Shown: positions 1 through 6,916 of the stretch, in pieces
Layout of the letters: each line of letters starts with the position of its first letter
Position numbering within the stretch: the stretch's first letter is position 1
From: Candidatus Hebobacteria bacterium
Lineage (GTDB): Bacteria; Armatimonadota; Hebobacteria; Hebobacterales; Hebobacteraceae
Direction of reading: 5' to 3'
Assembly: GCA_029821235.1 (NCBI GenBank)
Contig: JALGTT010000010.1
Location: 1-19,718 of the forward strand
Length of the DNA stretch: 19,718 nucleotides
Position numbers and translations under genes: made by a program
The notes under the pieces: generated by a model
What the model was told of the DNA's origin: nothing
The model's database searches: none
The model's input: the letters and a program-made list of their open reading frames with translations, nothing else

Positions 1-220
1 TGGTCATCGCCACACAGATCAGCCCCCGCCCCTCGCGCGCCATGAAGTTGATCGCCTCCGGGTCGGCGAACTCGGCGGCCACCGTGAGGTCGCCCTCGTT
101 CTCCCGGTCCTCGTCATCCACGATGATCAACATCCGGCCGTGCCGGAACTCCTCGATCGCCTGCTCGACGCCGATGATCACCGACGCGTCTCCGCCCTGG
201 TCCTCGGGCTTTCCGGTCAT
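1..220 (-). CDS. ribB: 3,4-dihydroxy-2-butanone-4-phosphate synthase (RibB or RibBA), N-terminal part
   Basis: Only the first 73 codons are inside the window; the gene continues past the left edge. The product would convert ribulose 5-phosphate to 3,4-dihydroxy-2-butanone 4-phosphate plus formate, the four-carbon branch of riboflavin synthesis in the cytosol. The acidic motif VDDEDRENEGDL at residues 34-45 is the family's metal and substrate-binding signature. It is followed by an AAEFADPEAINFMAREGRG stretch (residues 48-66) typical of the family. The ATG overlaps the ribE stop as ATGA (217-220), which fixes the start and implies translational coupling. Whether a C-terminal GTP cyclohydrolase II domain follows (RibBA, common beside ribD-ribE) cannot be seen here. 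Confidence 0.93.
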   Translation of the reverse strand, partial: MTGKPEDQGGDASVIIGVEQAIEEFRHGRMLIIVDDEDRENEGDLTVAAEFADPEAINFMAREGRGLICVAMT

Positions 221-861
221 GGCTGCACCTGTTCCTCCGCCAACCATTCCATCAGGTCTCCCGGCCTCTCCGCCGCACCCTTTCCCGCGAACTTCTCCAC
301 ATGCTTGGCCAGCAGATCGGCCTCCATGTTCACCCGGTCGCCGACCCGCAGGTCGCCCAGCGTGGTCGCCTCCAGCGTGGCCGGCACCAGCGAGACCGCG
401 AACCGTCGCCCCGCGGGATTCCGCACGGTGAGGCTCACCCCGTCGAGGGCCACCGAGCCCTGGTCCACCAGGTAACGCTCCAGCCCCGCCGGGCACAGCA
501 ACTGCACCAGCCTTGTGTTCCCCCGCGTTTCCACCGAAACCACCTCCGCCACCCCGTCAATGTGCCCGGCCACGAAGTGTCCTCCCAGCCGGTCGCCCAC
601 GGCGAGCGGCCGCTCCAGGTTCACCCGCCGCCCGGGCCGCGCCGCGCCGAGCGTGGTCAGCTCGGCCGTCTCCGGCAGCAGAGAGGCAGAGAATCGGTTG
701 CCGCTCACCTGCTCCACGGTGAGGCAGGGACCGCTCACGGCGATGCTGTCGCCGGGCCTCAGGCCCTCCAGCACCACCCGCGCCTCCACCTCCAGCCGGA
801 GCCCGCGCTCCCGCCTCACTTCCCGGATCACGCCGATTTCCTCGATCAGTCCGGTGAACAT
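217..861 (-). CDS. ribE: riboflavin synthase, alpha chain
   Basis: This 214-residue protein catalyses dismutation of two 6,7-dimethyl-8-ribityllumazine molecules into riboflavin and the pyrimidine precursor, the last step of riboflavin synthesis. It starts with the hallmark MFTGLIEEIG. It shows the family's two tandem lumazine-binding barrels: the first contains GDSIAVSGPCLTV (about 37-49) and the second repeats the pattern as GSVALDGVSLTV near residue 135. PLAVGDRLGGHFVAGHIDG joins them. The length matches the usual 200-220 residues. An in-frame codon 18 residues upstream is rejected because homologues begin at MFTG. The gene lies 37 bp after ribD and overlaps ribB by 4 bp, so it is an internal cistron of the rib operon. 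Confidence 0.96.
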   Translation of the reverse strand: MFTGLIEEIGVIREVRRERGLRLEVEARVVLEGLRPGDSIAVSGPCLTVEQVSGNRFSASLLPETAELTTLGAARPGRRVNLERPLAVGDRLGGHFVAGHIDGVAEVVSVETRGNTRLVQLLCPAGLERYLVDQGSVALDGVSLTVRNPAGRRFAVSLVPATLEATTLGDLRVGDRVNMEADLLAKHVEKFAGKGAAERPGDLMEWLAEEQVQP

Positions 862-898
862 GTCTCTCGTCGGGGAAGCAGTTCCACGCCCGCTCCTC

Positions 899-1996
899 TC
901 ACCACACCACCTCACCGGTCAGCAGCACATCCCCGCCGACCCTGCGCACCTTCAGCGGCCCCAGCCGCCACGCCTCCGCCAGTCTCCGCACCCCCTTGCC
1001 CTCCACCGGAGTGGGGGCCTCGGCACCTCCGATCAGCAGCGGGGCCACAAAGAAGTATACACGATCCACCACCCCGGCCTCCAGCGCGCCCGCCGCCAGT
1101 GTGCCCCCGGCCTCCACCAACACCGTGTTGGCGCCCTCCTCGGCCAGCCGCTCCATGAGAGCCGCCAGGTCCAGTCGGCCGGCCCGCGCGGGCAGCCGCC
1201 AGACGGTCGCCCCCGCCTGCTCCAGCCGGCCCACCCGGGCCGCGGGCGCGCGCATCCCGACGGCGATAACCGGAGGCCGCTCATCGGCGGACAGCAAGCG
1301 CGCGGTGGGCGGAGTCCGCGCCTGGCAGTCGGCCACCACCCGCAGGGGGGTCCGCCCCCGCGCCAGACGCACGGTAAGAGCCGGATCGTCCGCGAGCACG
1401 GTGCCGATGCCGGTAAGCACCACATCGTGCCGCGCCCGCAGCCGGTGCCCGAACCGGCGGGCCTCCTCCCCCGTGATCCACTGCGACTCGCCCCCGGTGG
1501 TGGCGATCTTGCCGTCCAGGCTCATCGCGGCCTTCAGCGACACGAACGGCCGGCCGGTCTCGACCCGCTTGAAATACCCCTCGTTCAGCCGCCGCGCCTC
1601 CTCCTCCAGGAGTCCAACCTCCACCCGGATGCCGGCCCGCCTGAGCCGCTGGACCCCCTTGCCGGACACCCTGGGGTTCGGGTCCAGGCAGGCGCACTTC
1701 ACCGCGGCCACCCCGGCCGCGATCAACGCGTCGGTGCAGGGGGGGGTGCGGCCGTGGTAACAGCACGGCTCCAGGGTGACGTAGACGGTGGCCCCCTTCG
1801 CCCGGCGGCCGGCCGCCCGCAGCGCCCACACCTCCGCGTGGGGTCCTCCCACCTGCCGGTGCCAGCCTTCGCCCACCACCTGTCCCCGCTTCACGATCAC
1901 CGCGCCGACCATGGGGTTGGGGCTGGTCCGGCCGCGCCCCCGGGCCGCCAGCCGCAGGGCGCGGCCCATCCACATCGCCTCCCCGCCGGCGTTCAT
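899..1996 (-). CDS. ribD: bifunctional pyrimidine deaminase/reductase RibD
   Basis: A 365-residue fusion enzyme that deaminates 2,5-diamino-6-ribosylamino-pyrimidinone phosphate and then reduces its ribosyl side chain with NADPH. The deaminase half (about 1-145) carries the zinc site: H53 and catalytic E55 in GGPHAEVWAL, then C78 and C87 in LEPCCYHGRTPPC. The reductase half (about 148-365) begins with KAAMSLDGKIA and SQWITGEEAR and includes the NTVLVEAGG loop. Length matches the family norm. The ATG at 1996 overlaps the stop of the upstream membrane-protein gene as ATGA (1993-1996), so the two are probably translationally coupled. It is followed by ribE after 37 bp. Confidence 0.96.
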   Translation of the reverse strand: MNAGGEAMWMGRALRLAARGRGRTSPNPMVGAVIVKRGQVVGEGWHRQVGGPHAEVWALRAAGRRAKGATVYVTLEPCCYHGRTPPCTDALIAAGVAAVKCACLDPNPRVSGKGVQRLRRAGIRVEVGLLEEEARRLNEGYFKRVETGRPFVSLKAAMSLDGKIATTGGESQWITGEEARRFGHRLRARHDVVLTGIGTVLADDPALTVRLARGRTPLRVVADCQARTPPTARLLSADERPPVIAVGMRAPAARVGRLEQAGATVWRLPARAGRLDLAALMERLAEEGANTVLVEAGGTLAAGALEAGVVDRVYFFVAPLLIGGAEAPTPVEGKGVRRLAEAWRLGPLKVRRVGGDVLLTGEVVW

Positions 1997-2412
1997 TGCT
2001 CGCCCTCATCCTCGGCCGGGGGCTTTGGCTGATCCTCCCCTCGCTTTATCTGGCCGGCGATGAAGCGGGCGAAATCCCGCCATATCTCGTGCTCGCGCTT
2101 CAGGCTGCGATCCTCCACCTCCCGCACGTCCGCCAGCATCACCAGCATCAGCACGAAGGCCGCCCCCATGCAACTGCCCCAGAACACCAGGAAATCCCGC
2201 GGCCGCGCGCTGGCGTCCAGGAGTTTCACCACGAACACGCCGATGAAGATGGCCGCCAGCAGCGCGACCATCAACGCGCCCGCGATCAGGCGGAGTATCA
2301 AGCGGCGATTGGAGATGAGATGCTGACCGGCGCGGTACTTGCGCACCTCCCCTATCAGCAGCAGGATCACCAGGACGGTCAGCGCGGGCAGCAGAACGGC
2401 CAGAACGCTCAT
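1993..2412 (-). CDS. unknown small membrane protein, first gene of the rib operon
   Basis: I do not recognise this family. The protein has 139 residues with three likely membrane helices: roughly 2-21 (SVLAVLLPALTVLVILLLIG), 38-60 and 77-95. The tail is hydrophilic and charged and ends in DEGEQ. An ATG 15 codons upstream (2457) is disfavoured because its codons fall inside a candidate -10 box (2448-2453); from 2412 the leader would be about 30 nt. Its stop overlaps the ribD start by four bases, which places it in the riboflavin operon. A role linked to flavin metabolism or transport is possible but rests on position alone. It is shorter than known riboflavin transporters such as RibU, and no matching motif is visible. 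Confidence 0.75.
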   Translation of the reverse strand: MSVLAVLLPALTVLVILLLIGEVRKYRAGQHLISNRRLILRLIAGALMVALLAAIFIGVFVVKLLDASARPRDFLVFWGSCMGAAFVLMLVMLADVREVEDRSLKREHEIWRDFARFIAGQIKRGEDQPKPPAEDEGEQ

Positions 2413-2447
2413 CGGGCGAAACCCCCGGACGGCATGCTTACCTGCTG

Positions 2448-2476
2448 ATGATACCACCGGCCACCCCGCAGAACAA
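2448..2476 (-). promoter_or_regulatory. candidate sigma-70 promoter of the rib operon
   Basis: On the minus strand TTGTTC (2471-2476) is followed after 17 bp by TATCAT (2448-2453), a 3/6 -35 box and a 5/6 -10 box with ideal spacing. Transcription would start near 2440, about 30 nt before the ATG at 2412. No strong competitor was found in the 137 bp spacer. I see none of the conserved FMN-riboswitch (RFN) blocks between here and the gene. Confidence 0.5.
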
Positions 2477-2493
2477 CCCGTACCCCCTCCGGT

Positions 2494-2516
2494 GGCACGG
2501 GCTCCCAGCCTGTGCC
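2494..2516. repeat. REP-like imperfect palindrome
   Basis: GGCACGGGCT (2494-2503), a CCC loop and AGCCTGTGCC (2507-2516) pair over 10 positions with a single G-T wobble. The element lies between the end of the dehydrogenase gene and the rib-operon promoter. There is no T-tract on either side, so it is not a clear intrinsic terminator. It resembles short dispersed palindromes common between genes of some GC-rich bacteria. Confidence 0.6.
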
Positions 2517-2549
2517 GCGACCCGCCCTCCGGCCCAGCGCAGGCCTGGC

Positions 2550-3569
2550 CTACGTCTGCGGCTCGATCAGGGTGCGAATGGTCTGATGGGTGGCAAGCAG
2601 CTCCAGCGCGCGGGGAACCTCGGTGAGCGGCAACCGATGGGTGATGAGATTCTCCACCTTGACGCGCCCGGACTCGAGCAGAGCCAGGGCCCGCCCCTGG
2701 GTGAAGGGGTTGGTGAAACTCCCCATGATTGCGATCTCCTTGCGGTACACCTCATAGGGGGAGACGGCGACGCGGGCCTGCTCCGGCGCGACGCCGAAGA
2801 ACAGCACGCGGCCTCCTTCCCGCGCCAGGGAGACGGCCTGCTGGGCGGTCGCCTCGCTCCCCACGCACTCGATCACCACGTCCGCGCCGGAATCCCCGGT
2901 GGCCCGGGAAATGGCGCCGCCGAGATCCTCCTCCTGCGGGTCGACGGCCAGCGCGGCGCCGAAGGAGAGCGCCAGCTCGCGCTTCTGGGGAGAGGGCTCG
3001 GAGACCACCACGACGCAGGCCCCGCGAAGCAGGACGAGTTGGACCATCAGCAGCCCGATCAGTCCGGCTCCGATGATTGCTACTACGTCCCCCGGCTGTG
3101 GGTCGGCCTGCTCGATCCCGTGCAGGCAACAGGCCACCGGCTCGCTGAAGGCCGCCACCTCACAGGGCATGGAGTCGGGGAGTTTATGTGCCTGGCGGAA
3201 CGGGGCCACACAGTGGGTCGCGAATCCCCCGTCCATCGTCACCCCGATCGTGCGGAGTTGGCGGCAGAGGTGGACCAGTGCGCGCTCACAGGGCCTGCAA
3301 ACCCCGCAGGGGATGTTCGGGTTGATGGCCACCCGCTCCCCCGGCCGCACGTGCTCCACCCCCGGGCCGGTCTCCTCGACCACCCCGGCGAATTCGTGGC
3401 CCGGGATCACCGGGAACTGGGCGGGGAATTCTCCCTCGTAGATGTGCAGGTCGGTGCCGCACACCCCGCACGCCTCCACCCGCATCAGAATCTCGCCCTC
3501 GCGCAGAGCGGGCAGTTCTCTCTCCACCACCGCACATACCCCCGGCCTGGGGAACACCGCTGCACGCAT
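2550..3569 (-). CDS. zinc-dependent medium-chain alcohol/polyol dehydrogenase
   Basis: A 339-residue member of the MDR superfamily, closest in look to the sorbitol/threonine/galactitol-phosphate dehydrogenase group. It would oxidise a secondary alcohol to a ketone with a nicotinamide cofactor. Catalytic zinc ligands are C37 (ACGVCGTDLH) and H58-E59 (PGHEF), with E143 in SEPVACCLHG. The structural zinc lobe has C88, C91, C94 and C102. The Rossmann motif GAGLIG is at 167-172, and acidic E191 after the second strand favours NAD over NADP. The ATG at 3569 is chosen for its strong AAGGAGGAG Shine-Dalgarno and for matching the family N-terminus; the frame stays open to 3845 but that extension looks non-coding. 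It appears monocistronic, with 137 bp to the next minus-strand gene. The substrate cannot be told from sequence. Confidence 0.92.
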   Translation of the reverse strand: MRAAVFPRPGVCAVVERELPALREGEILMRVEACGVCGTDLHIYEGEFPAQFPVIPGHEFAGVVEETGPGVEHVRPGERVAINPNIPCGVCRPCERALVHLCRQLRTIGVTMDGGFATHCVAPFRQAHKLPDSMPCEVAAFSEPVACCLHGIEQADPQPGDVVAIIGAGLIGLLMVQLVLLRGACVVVVSEPSPQKRELALSFGAALAVDPQEEDLGGAISRATGDSGADVVIECVGSEATAQQAVSLAREGGRVLFFGVAPEQARVAVSPYEVYRKEIAIMGSFTNPFTQGRALALLESGRVKVENLITHRLPLTEVPRALELLATHQTIRTLIEPQT

Positions 3570-3868
3570 AGCCGCTCCTCCTTCGTCAGTGAGCCGCACC
3601 ACTTTTCGGATGCGCGCTCTGCTCAGCCAGGGCCTGGTCTTCTGCGGCCGTGGGGTGGCTCCTGTGCGGACGAGGCCGGGGGGAGGGGAGACAAACGTCG
3701 CTGAGTCGTGTTGGCCTCGCCAGGGGGCATGTGGTAACAGGTCTTGAGTCCGCCGCGCCCGCCGCCCTGACACGTTGGGGGCGCGCGGCCGCCGGTGAGC
3801 GGGGCCGGGAGATGCTCCAAGCGGATGCCCATGGAGAGGAGGCACGCACAGATGAGCAAGAAAGGTGC

Positions 3869-3897
3869 TTGCAGTCTATCTGATCGTGAAGTACACT
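3869..3897 (+). promoter_or_regulatory. weak candidate promoter for pyk
   Basis: TTGCAG (3869-3874), 17 bp, then TACACT (3892-3897). The boxes are partial matches (3/6 and 4/6) but spacing is ideal, and this is an AT-richer island in otherwise very GC-rich DNA. If used, pyk mRNA would carry a leader of about 300 nt containing two hairpins. A closer promoter was not seen. Confidence 0.3.
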
Positions 3898-4117
3898 TCT
3901 ACCCCGACCGTAGTGGAGCGGCCCACCGCCGTTCCCAGTTCCAGCGCCGCGGGGCCGGAGGGAGGAACTGCGCCTGCCCCCGCCGCGGGCGGGGCTCAGG
4001 AGCGAGGTCAACGGCGCGGCACCCGGCAGGATCGAGGGTCCTGAGCAGGCCCGCGCATTGAAGTGATAGAAGAGTCTGGCGAGCCGGCGCTGGATTTCGG
4101 CCGGCCGCCGGTTTGTG

Positions 4118-4145
4118 GCGGCGGTGGCCTGCAAGCCACCGCCGC
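4118..4145. repeat. perfect 11 bp inverted repeat in the pyk leader
   Basis: GCGGCGGTGGC (4118-4128), loop CTGCAA, then GCCACCGCCGC (4135-4145). On the plus strand it is followed by a pyrimidine-rich stretch TTCTTGTTTCTCTC (4151-4164), so it could act as a leaky attenuator-type hairpin 65 nt before the pyk ATG. It could equally be a REP-like element. Confidence 0.7.
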
Positions 4146-4209
4146 TGGGGTTCTTGTTTCTCTCATCACGAAGGGAGCGGCAGCGCGGGGCGAGACGGGA
4201 GGGAGAGAC

Positions 4210-5700
4210 ATGGGGCGGGCTTCCCGCATGCGCGCGGCCCGCCGCACCAAGATCGTCTGCACCATCGGCCCCAGCACCAGCTCCCGCGAGATGATCGCCC
4301 GCCTGGCGCGCGCGGGCATGGACGTCGCCCGCCTGAATTTCTCCTACGGCACCCACGAGGAATACAAGCGGGTGATCGCCAGGCTGCGGGCGGTCGCCAG
4401 AGAGATCGGGCGGCCGATCGGCATCCTCCAGGACCTGGCCGGGCCTAAACTCCGGGTTGGGGACCTGCCCGAAGGGGAGATGATTCTCCGCCCCGGGCGA
4501 GAGGTGGTGTTGAGTGTGCGGGGACGCCCCCCCGCCGGACACATCCCCGTTCCTCTGGCAGGGCTTTCCAGGGCCGTCTCCCCAGGCCAGCGGCTGCTGT
4601 TGAGCGATGGCAGGATCGAGCTCCAAGTGGTGGAGACCTCCGAGGGGGAAATCCGCTGTCGCGTCCGGGTGGGCGGAGTGCTCCGCTCCCATCAGGGCCT
4701 GAACCTGCCGGACACCTCCCTGCCCATCCCCGCGGTGACCAAGAAGGACCTAGCCGACCTCCGCTTCGGCCTCCAGCAGGGAGTGGACTGGGTGGCGATG
4801 TCGTTCGTGCGGCGCGCGGAGGACCTGGAGCCCCTGAGGAGGGCGATGAAGCGGGCCGGGCGCAGGGTCCCGGTGATCGCGAAGATCGAGAAACACGAGG
4901 CGGTGGACCACCTGGAGGAGATCATCGAGGCCGCCGACGGGGTGATGGTGGCGAGGGGGGACCTGGGGGTGGAGGTGGCCCTGGATCGGGTGCCGCTCCT
5001 GCAGAAGGAGATCATCGCCAGGTCCCGGCGGGCGGGGAAACCAGTGATCACCGCCACCCAGATGCTGGAGACGATGGTGTCCTCCCCCCGCCCCACGCGG
5101 GCGGAGGTGAGCGATGTCGCCAATGCGGTCTTCGATGGCACGGACGCGGTGATGTTGTCCGGGGAGACCGCGGTGGGCAAGTACCCGGTGGAGGCGGTGC
5201 GGGTGATGGCCCGCGTGACCCGACGGACCGAGGGTGCGCGGGACGCGGAGCGCCACCTGGCGGAGTCCATCACCTGGCCGTGCAAGACGGTCACCGACGC
5301 GATCGGGCAGGCGAGTTGCGCGCTGGCCCAGGATCTGGGCGCGCGCGCCATCATCACCGGCACCAGCAGCGGCCACACCGCGGTGATGGTCGCCGTCCAC
5401 CGGCCCGAGACTCCCGTCATAGCAGTCACCGAAAACGTGGCAACTCAAAGAAGGCTCACTCTGGTGTGGGGAGTGACGCCCCTGCGCGCGCCGCGCGGGC
5501 GAAACACGGATGAACTGGTCGCCAACGCGGTGAACCGAGCGCGGGAAGAGGGTCTGCTCAAGCGAGAAGACCTGGTGGTGGTGACCGCGGGGGTGCTGGC
5601 CGGCCGGGCGGCCCGGCCCTCGCACAGCGCCGGCCACACCAACCTGATCAAGGTCGAGGTGGTGGGGGAACACGAGCGAGCGCGAGGTACACGCAGGTGA
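4210..5700 (+). CDS. pyk: pyruvate kinase
   Basis: A 496-residue cytosolic glycolytic enzyme transferring phosphate from phosphoenolpyruvate to ADP. The barrel starts with KIVCTIGPSTSS (14-25) and DVARLNFSYG (38-47; R41, N43 and S45 line the active site). Catalytic K225 and metal ligand E227 are in VIAKIEKHEA, and D251 in ARGDLGVE. The PVITATQMLETM and FDGTDAVMLSGETAVGKYP signatures follow. The C-terminal domain ends with HTNLIKVEVV plus a short charged tail. Length is normal for forms lacking the extra PEP-utiliser domain found in Bacillus. The ATG at 4210 is preceded by GGGAGGGAG at good spacing; an ATG six codons later is a less supported alternative. The stop overlaps the next gene's GTG as GTGA. 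Confidence 0.97.
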   Translation: MGRASRMRAARRTKIVCTIGPSTSSREMIARLARAGMDVARLNFSYGTHEEYKRVIARLRAVAREIGRPIGILQDLAGPKLRVGDLPEGEMILRPGREVVLSVRGRPPAGHIPVPLAGLSRAVSPGQRLLLSDGRIELQVVETSEGEIRCRVRVGGVLRSHQGLNLPDTSLPIPAVTKKDLADLRFGLQQGVDWVAMSFVRRAEDLEPLRRAMKRAGRRVPVIAKIEKHEAVDHLEEIIEAADGVMVARGDLGVEVALDRVPLLQKEIIARSRRAGKPVITATQMLETMVSSPRPTRAEVSDVANAVFDGTDAVMLSGETAVGKYPVEAVRVMARVTRRTEGARDAERHLAESITWPCKTVTDAIGQASCALAQDLGARAIITGTSSGHTAVMVAVHRPETPVIAVTENVATQRRLTLVWGVTPLRAPRGRNTDELVANAVNRAREEGLLKREDLVVVTAGVLAGRAARPSHSAGHTNLIKVEVVGEHERARGTRR

Positions 5701-6050
5701 GAAGACCGCCGACCGGACAACAGAAGAGCCGCCGCAGCCGAAGGCTGAACTGGTCCCTGTTCTACCTGCTCCTGGCCGCGGTGCTGGCGGTCACCCTGGT
5801 GAAGATCTCCCGGCCCCTGCGCGTGATCGCCGGTCAGCACCGGGAACTGGCCCGCCTGCAGGCGGAAAAGGCCCGCCTCACCGCAGAGATGGCCCGCCTC
5901 GAGGAGTACCAGCGATCCCTCGCCACCGACCGCGGGCTGGAGCGCGCGGCCCGGCGGGAGGGCTACGTCCGGCCCGGCGAAAGGCGGCTGGTGTTCGTGC
6001 CCGAGCGGCCCGACGCGAAGAAAGACGAGATACCCTCCGCGGAGGAATGA
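5697..6050 (+). CDS. ftsB: FtsB/DivIC-type septum formation initiator
   Basis: A 117-residue bitopic protein with a basic cytoplasmic N-terminus (KSRRSRR), one membrane helix at about 19-37, a periplasmic leucine/alanine-rich coiled coil at about 45-78, and the family's closing signature ARREGYVRPGE (85-95). These are the features of FtsB/DivIC, which with FtsL and FtsQ/DivIB controls septal peptidoglycan synthesis. The GTG at 5697 overlaps the pyk stop by four bases, so translation is probably coupled. ftsB homologues are often beside eno; here eno lies about 870 bp away in convergent orientation. The 3' end is 7 bp from the end of the opposing gene, with no terminator visible between. Confidence 0.88.
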   Translation: MRRPPTGQQKSRRSRRLNWSLFYLLLAAVLAVTLVKISRPLRVIAGQHRELARLQAEKARLTAEMARLEEYQRSLATDRGLERAARREGYVRPGERRLVFVPERPDAKKDEIPSAEE

Positions 6051-6057
6051 CGGGCGC

Positions 6058-6639
6058 TCAGAGACGGTAGGATCGGTCGCGGCCCGTGACCGTCTCCCGC
6101 CGCTCCCGGGCCAGCAACTCCGCGCGGTAGTTCCTGCCCTGCCTCAACAGCCGGCTGATCTCGGACACATCCCATCGCGCGCGGCCATGGTCGTGCACCA
6201 AGAGGTAGAGGTCGGCTCTAGACTCAACCATCTTCCCGGGCACCTGCAACACCCATCCCTCCGCGAGCAATTCGGCCAGCGCCTCCTCGAAGGAGGCCCC
6301 CGTCTCCACCCCGTACTTCTCGGCCAACTCCGACACCAGCATCTCCCGGTTCATGCCGAAGGTGAGCACCAGGGGTCTCTGCTCCTGGTCCTGCAGCGCC
6401 CTCTCCACCCCGGCGAGGTCGCGTATCTTCAACGGGGCCAGCGCCTTCTGCGCCGCGCCAAGCGCATCCACGACCGCGTTCTTCACCTCCAGCACCGCCA
6501 TGCGATGGCGAAGCGCGCGCCGAAGACGTTTCTCTTTCCCCCAGGGGAGACACAGGAGATGCAGGCTCCACGGCTTCACGCCGCTCGCCGCCAACGCCCG
6601 GCAGGCCGATTGCGACCAGGTCTCTCTCATCACACTCAT
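6058..6639 (-). CDS. conserved-looking protein of unknown function
   Basis: I do not recognise this 193-residue protein. It has no signal peptide or membrane helix, is rich in Arg, Leu, Ala and Glu, and looks mostly alpha-helical. Visible segments include MAVLEVKNAVVDALGAAQ (about 47-64), PLVLTFGMNREMLVSELAEK (about 88-107) and a basic C-terminus ending RDRSYRL. The frame is open to an ATG at 6786, but the ATG at 6639 is preferred: it has an AGGAGG Shine-Dalgarno five bases upstream, while the extension has none and reads straight through a palindrome (6723-6737). It follows the enolase terminator, so it probably has its own promoter. Its 3' end faces ftsB with a 7 bp gap. No function is proposed. 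Confidence 0.72.
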   Translation of the reverse strand: MSVMRETWSQSACRALAASGVKPWSLHLLCLPWGKEKRLRRALRHRMAVLEVKNAVVDALGAAQKALAPLKIRDLAGVERALQDQEQRPLVLTFGMNREMLVSELAEKYGVETGASFEEALAELLAEGWVLQVPGKMVESRADLYLLVHDHGRARWDVSEISRLLRQGRNYRAELLARERRETVTGRDRSYRL

Positions 6640-6722
6640 CACAGCCTCCTCCGCCTGCGCCTTGCGCGCACCGGTCGGCTCTCCTCCCCTGCGGGCGATG
6701 AGCCGGCGGAGACGCTGCCCTT

Positions 6723-6737
6723 GCAGCCTCAGGCTGC
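6723..6737. repeat. short perfect palindrome
   Basis: GCAGCCT, a single C, then AGGCTGC (7 bp arms). It lies in the 277 bp spacer upstream of the unknown minus-strand gene and downstream of the eno terminator. No T-tract is attached. It may belong with the other intergenic palindromes of this window. Confidence 0.5.
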
Positions 6738-6822
6738 CCGCGGGAAGGCCTATCGGCACTCCCCGCAGCTCCCCGACGCTCTCCATTCATAAGATACCCC
6801 TTGGCAGAGGGCCGGAAACGGA

Positions 6823-6860
6823 AAAGGCAAGCGCCCGCGGGCAGATGAGCCCGCGGGCGC
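6823..6860 (-). terminator. intrinsic terminator of eno
   Basis: Read on the minus strand, a perfect 12 bp stem GCGCCCGCGGGC (6849-6860) / GCCCGCGGGCGC (6831-6842) with a 6-base loop is followed at once by TTGCCTTTT (6830-6822). It begins 56 nt after the enolase stop codon. Stem length, GC content and the T-rich tail fit a Rho-independent terminator. On the plus strand no T-tract follows. Confidence 0.8.
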
Positions 6861-6916
6861 GCACCTAACACACATTCCCCGGGCGGCCGCTCCCGCGGCT
6901 GCGCCGCGGTGGGGCG

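Larger units (their letters stand above)
3570..4209. other. 640 bp divergent intergenic region
   Basis: This stretch separates the minus-strand dehydrogenase from plus-strand pyk. No frame in it has a recognisable protein or ribosome binding site, and the open frames crossing it are unconserved GC-rich readings. It holds a candidate pyk promoter (3869-3897), a GC hairpin with a 7 bp stem (CCCCGCC 3978-3984, GGCGGGG 3988-3994) and a perfect 11 bp inverted repeat (4118-4145). I recognise no riboswitch, tRNA or known ncRNA. Confidence 0.6.

Noticed and set aside
3570..3845. 92-codon N-terminal extension of the zinc dehydrogenase frame
   Set aside because: The family starts at MRAAVF, where a strong AAGGAGGAG Shine-Dalgarno lies; the extension is Pro/Arg-rich with no domain.
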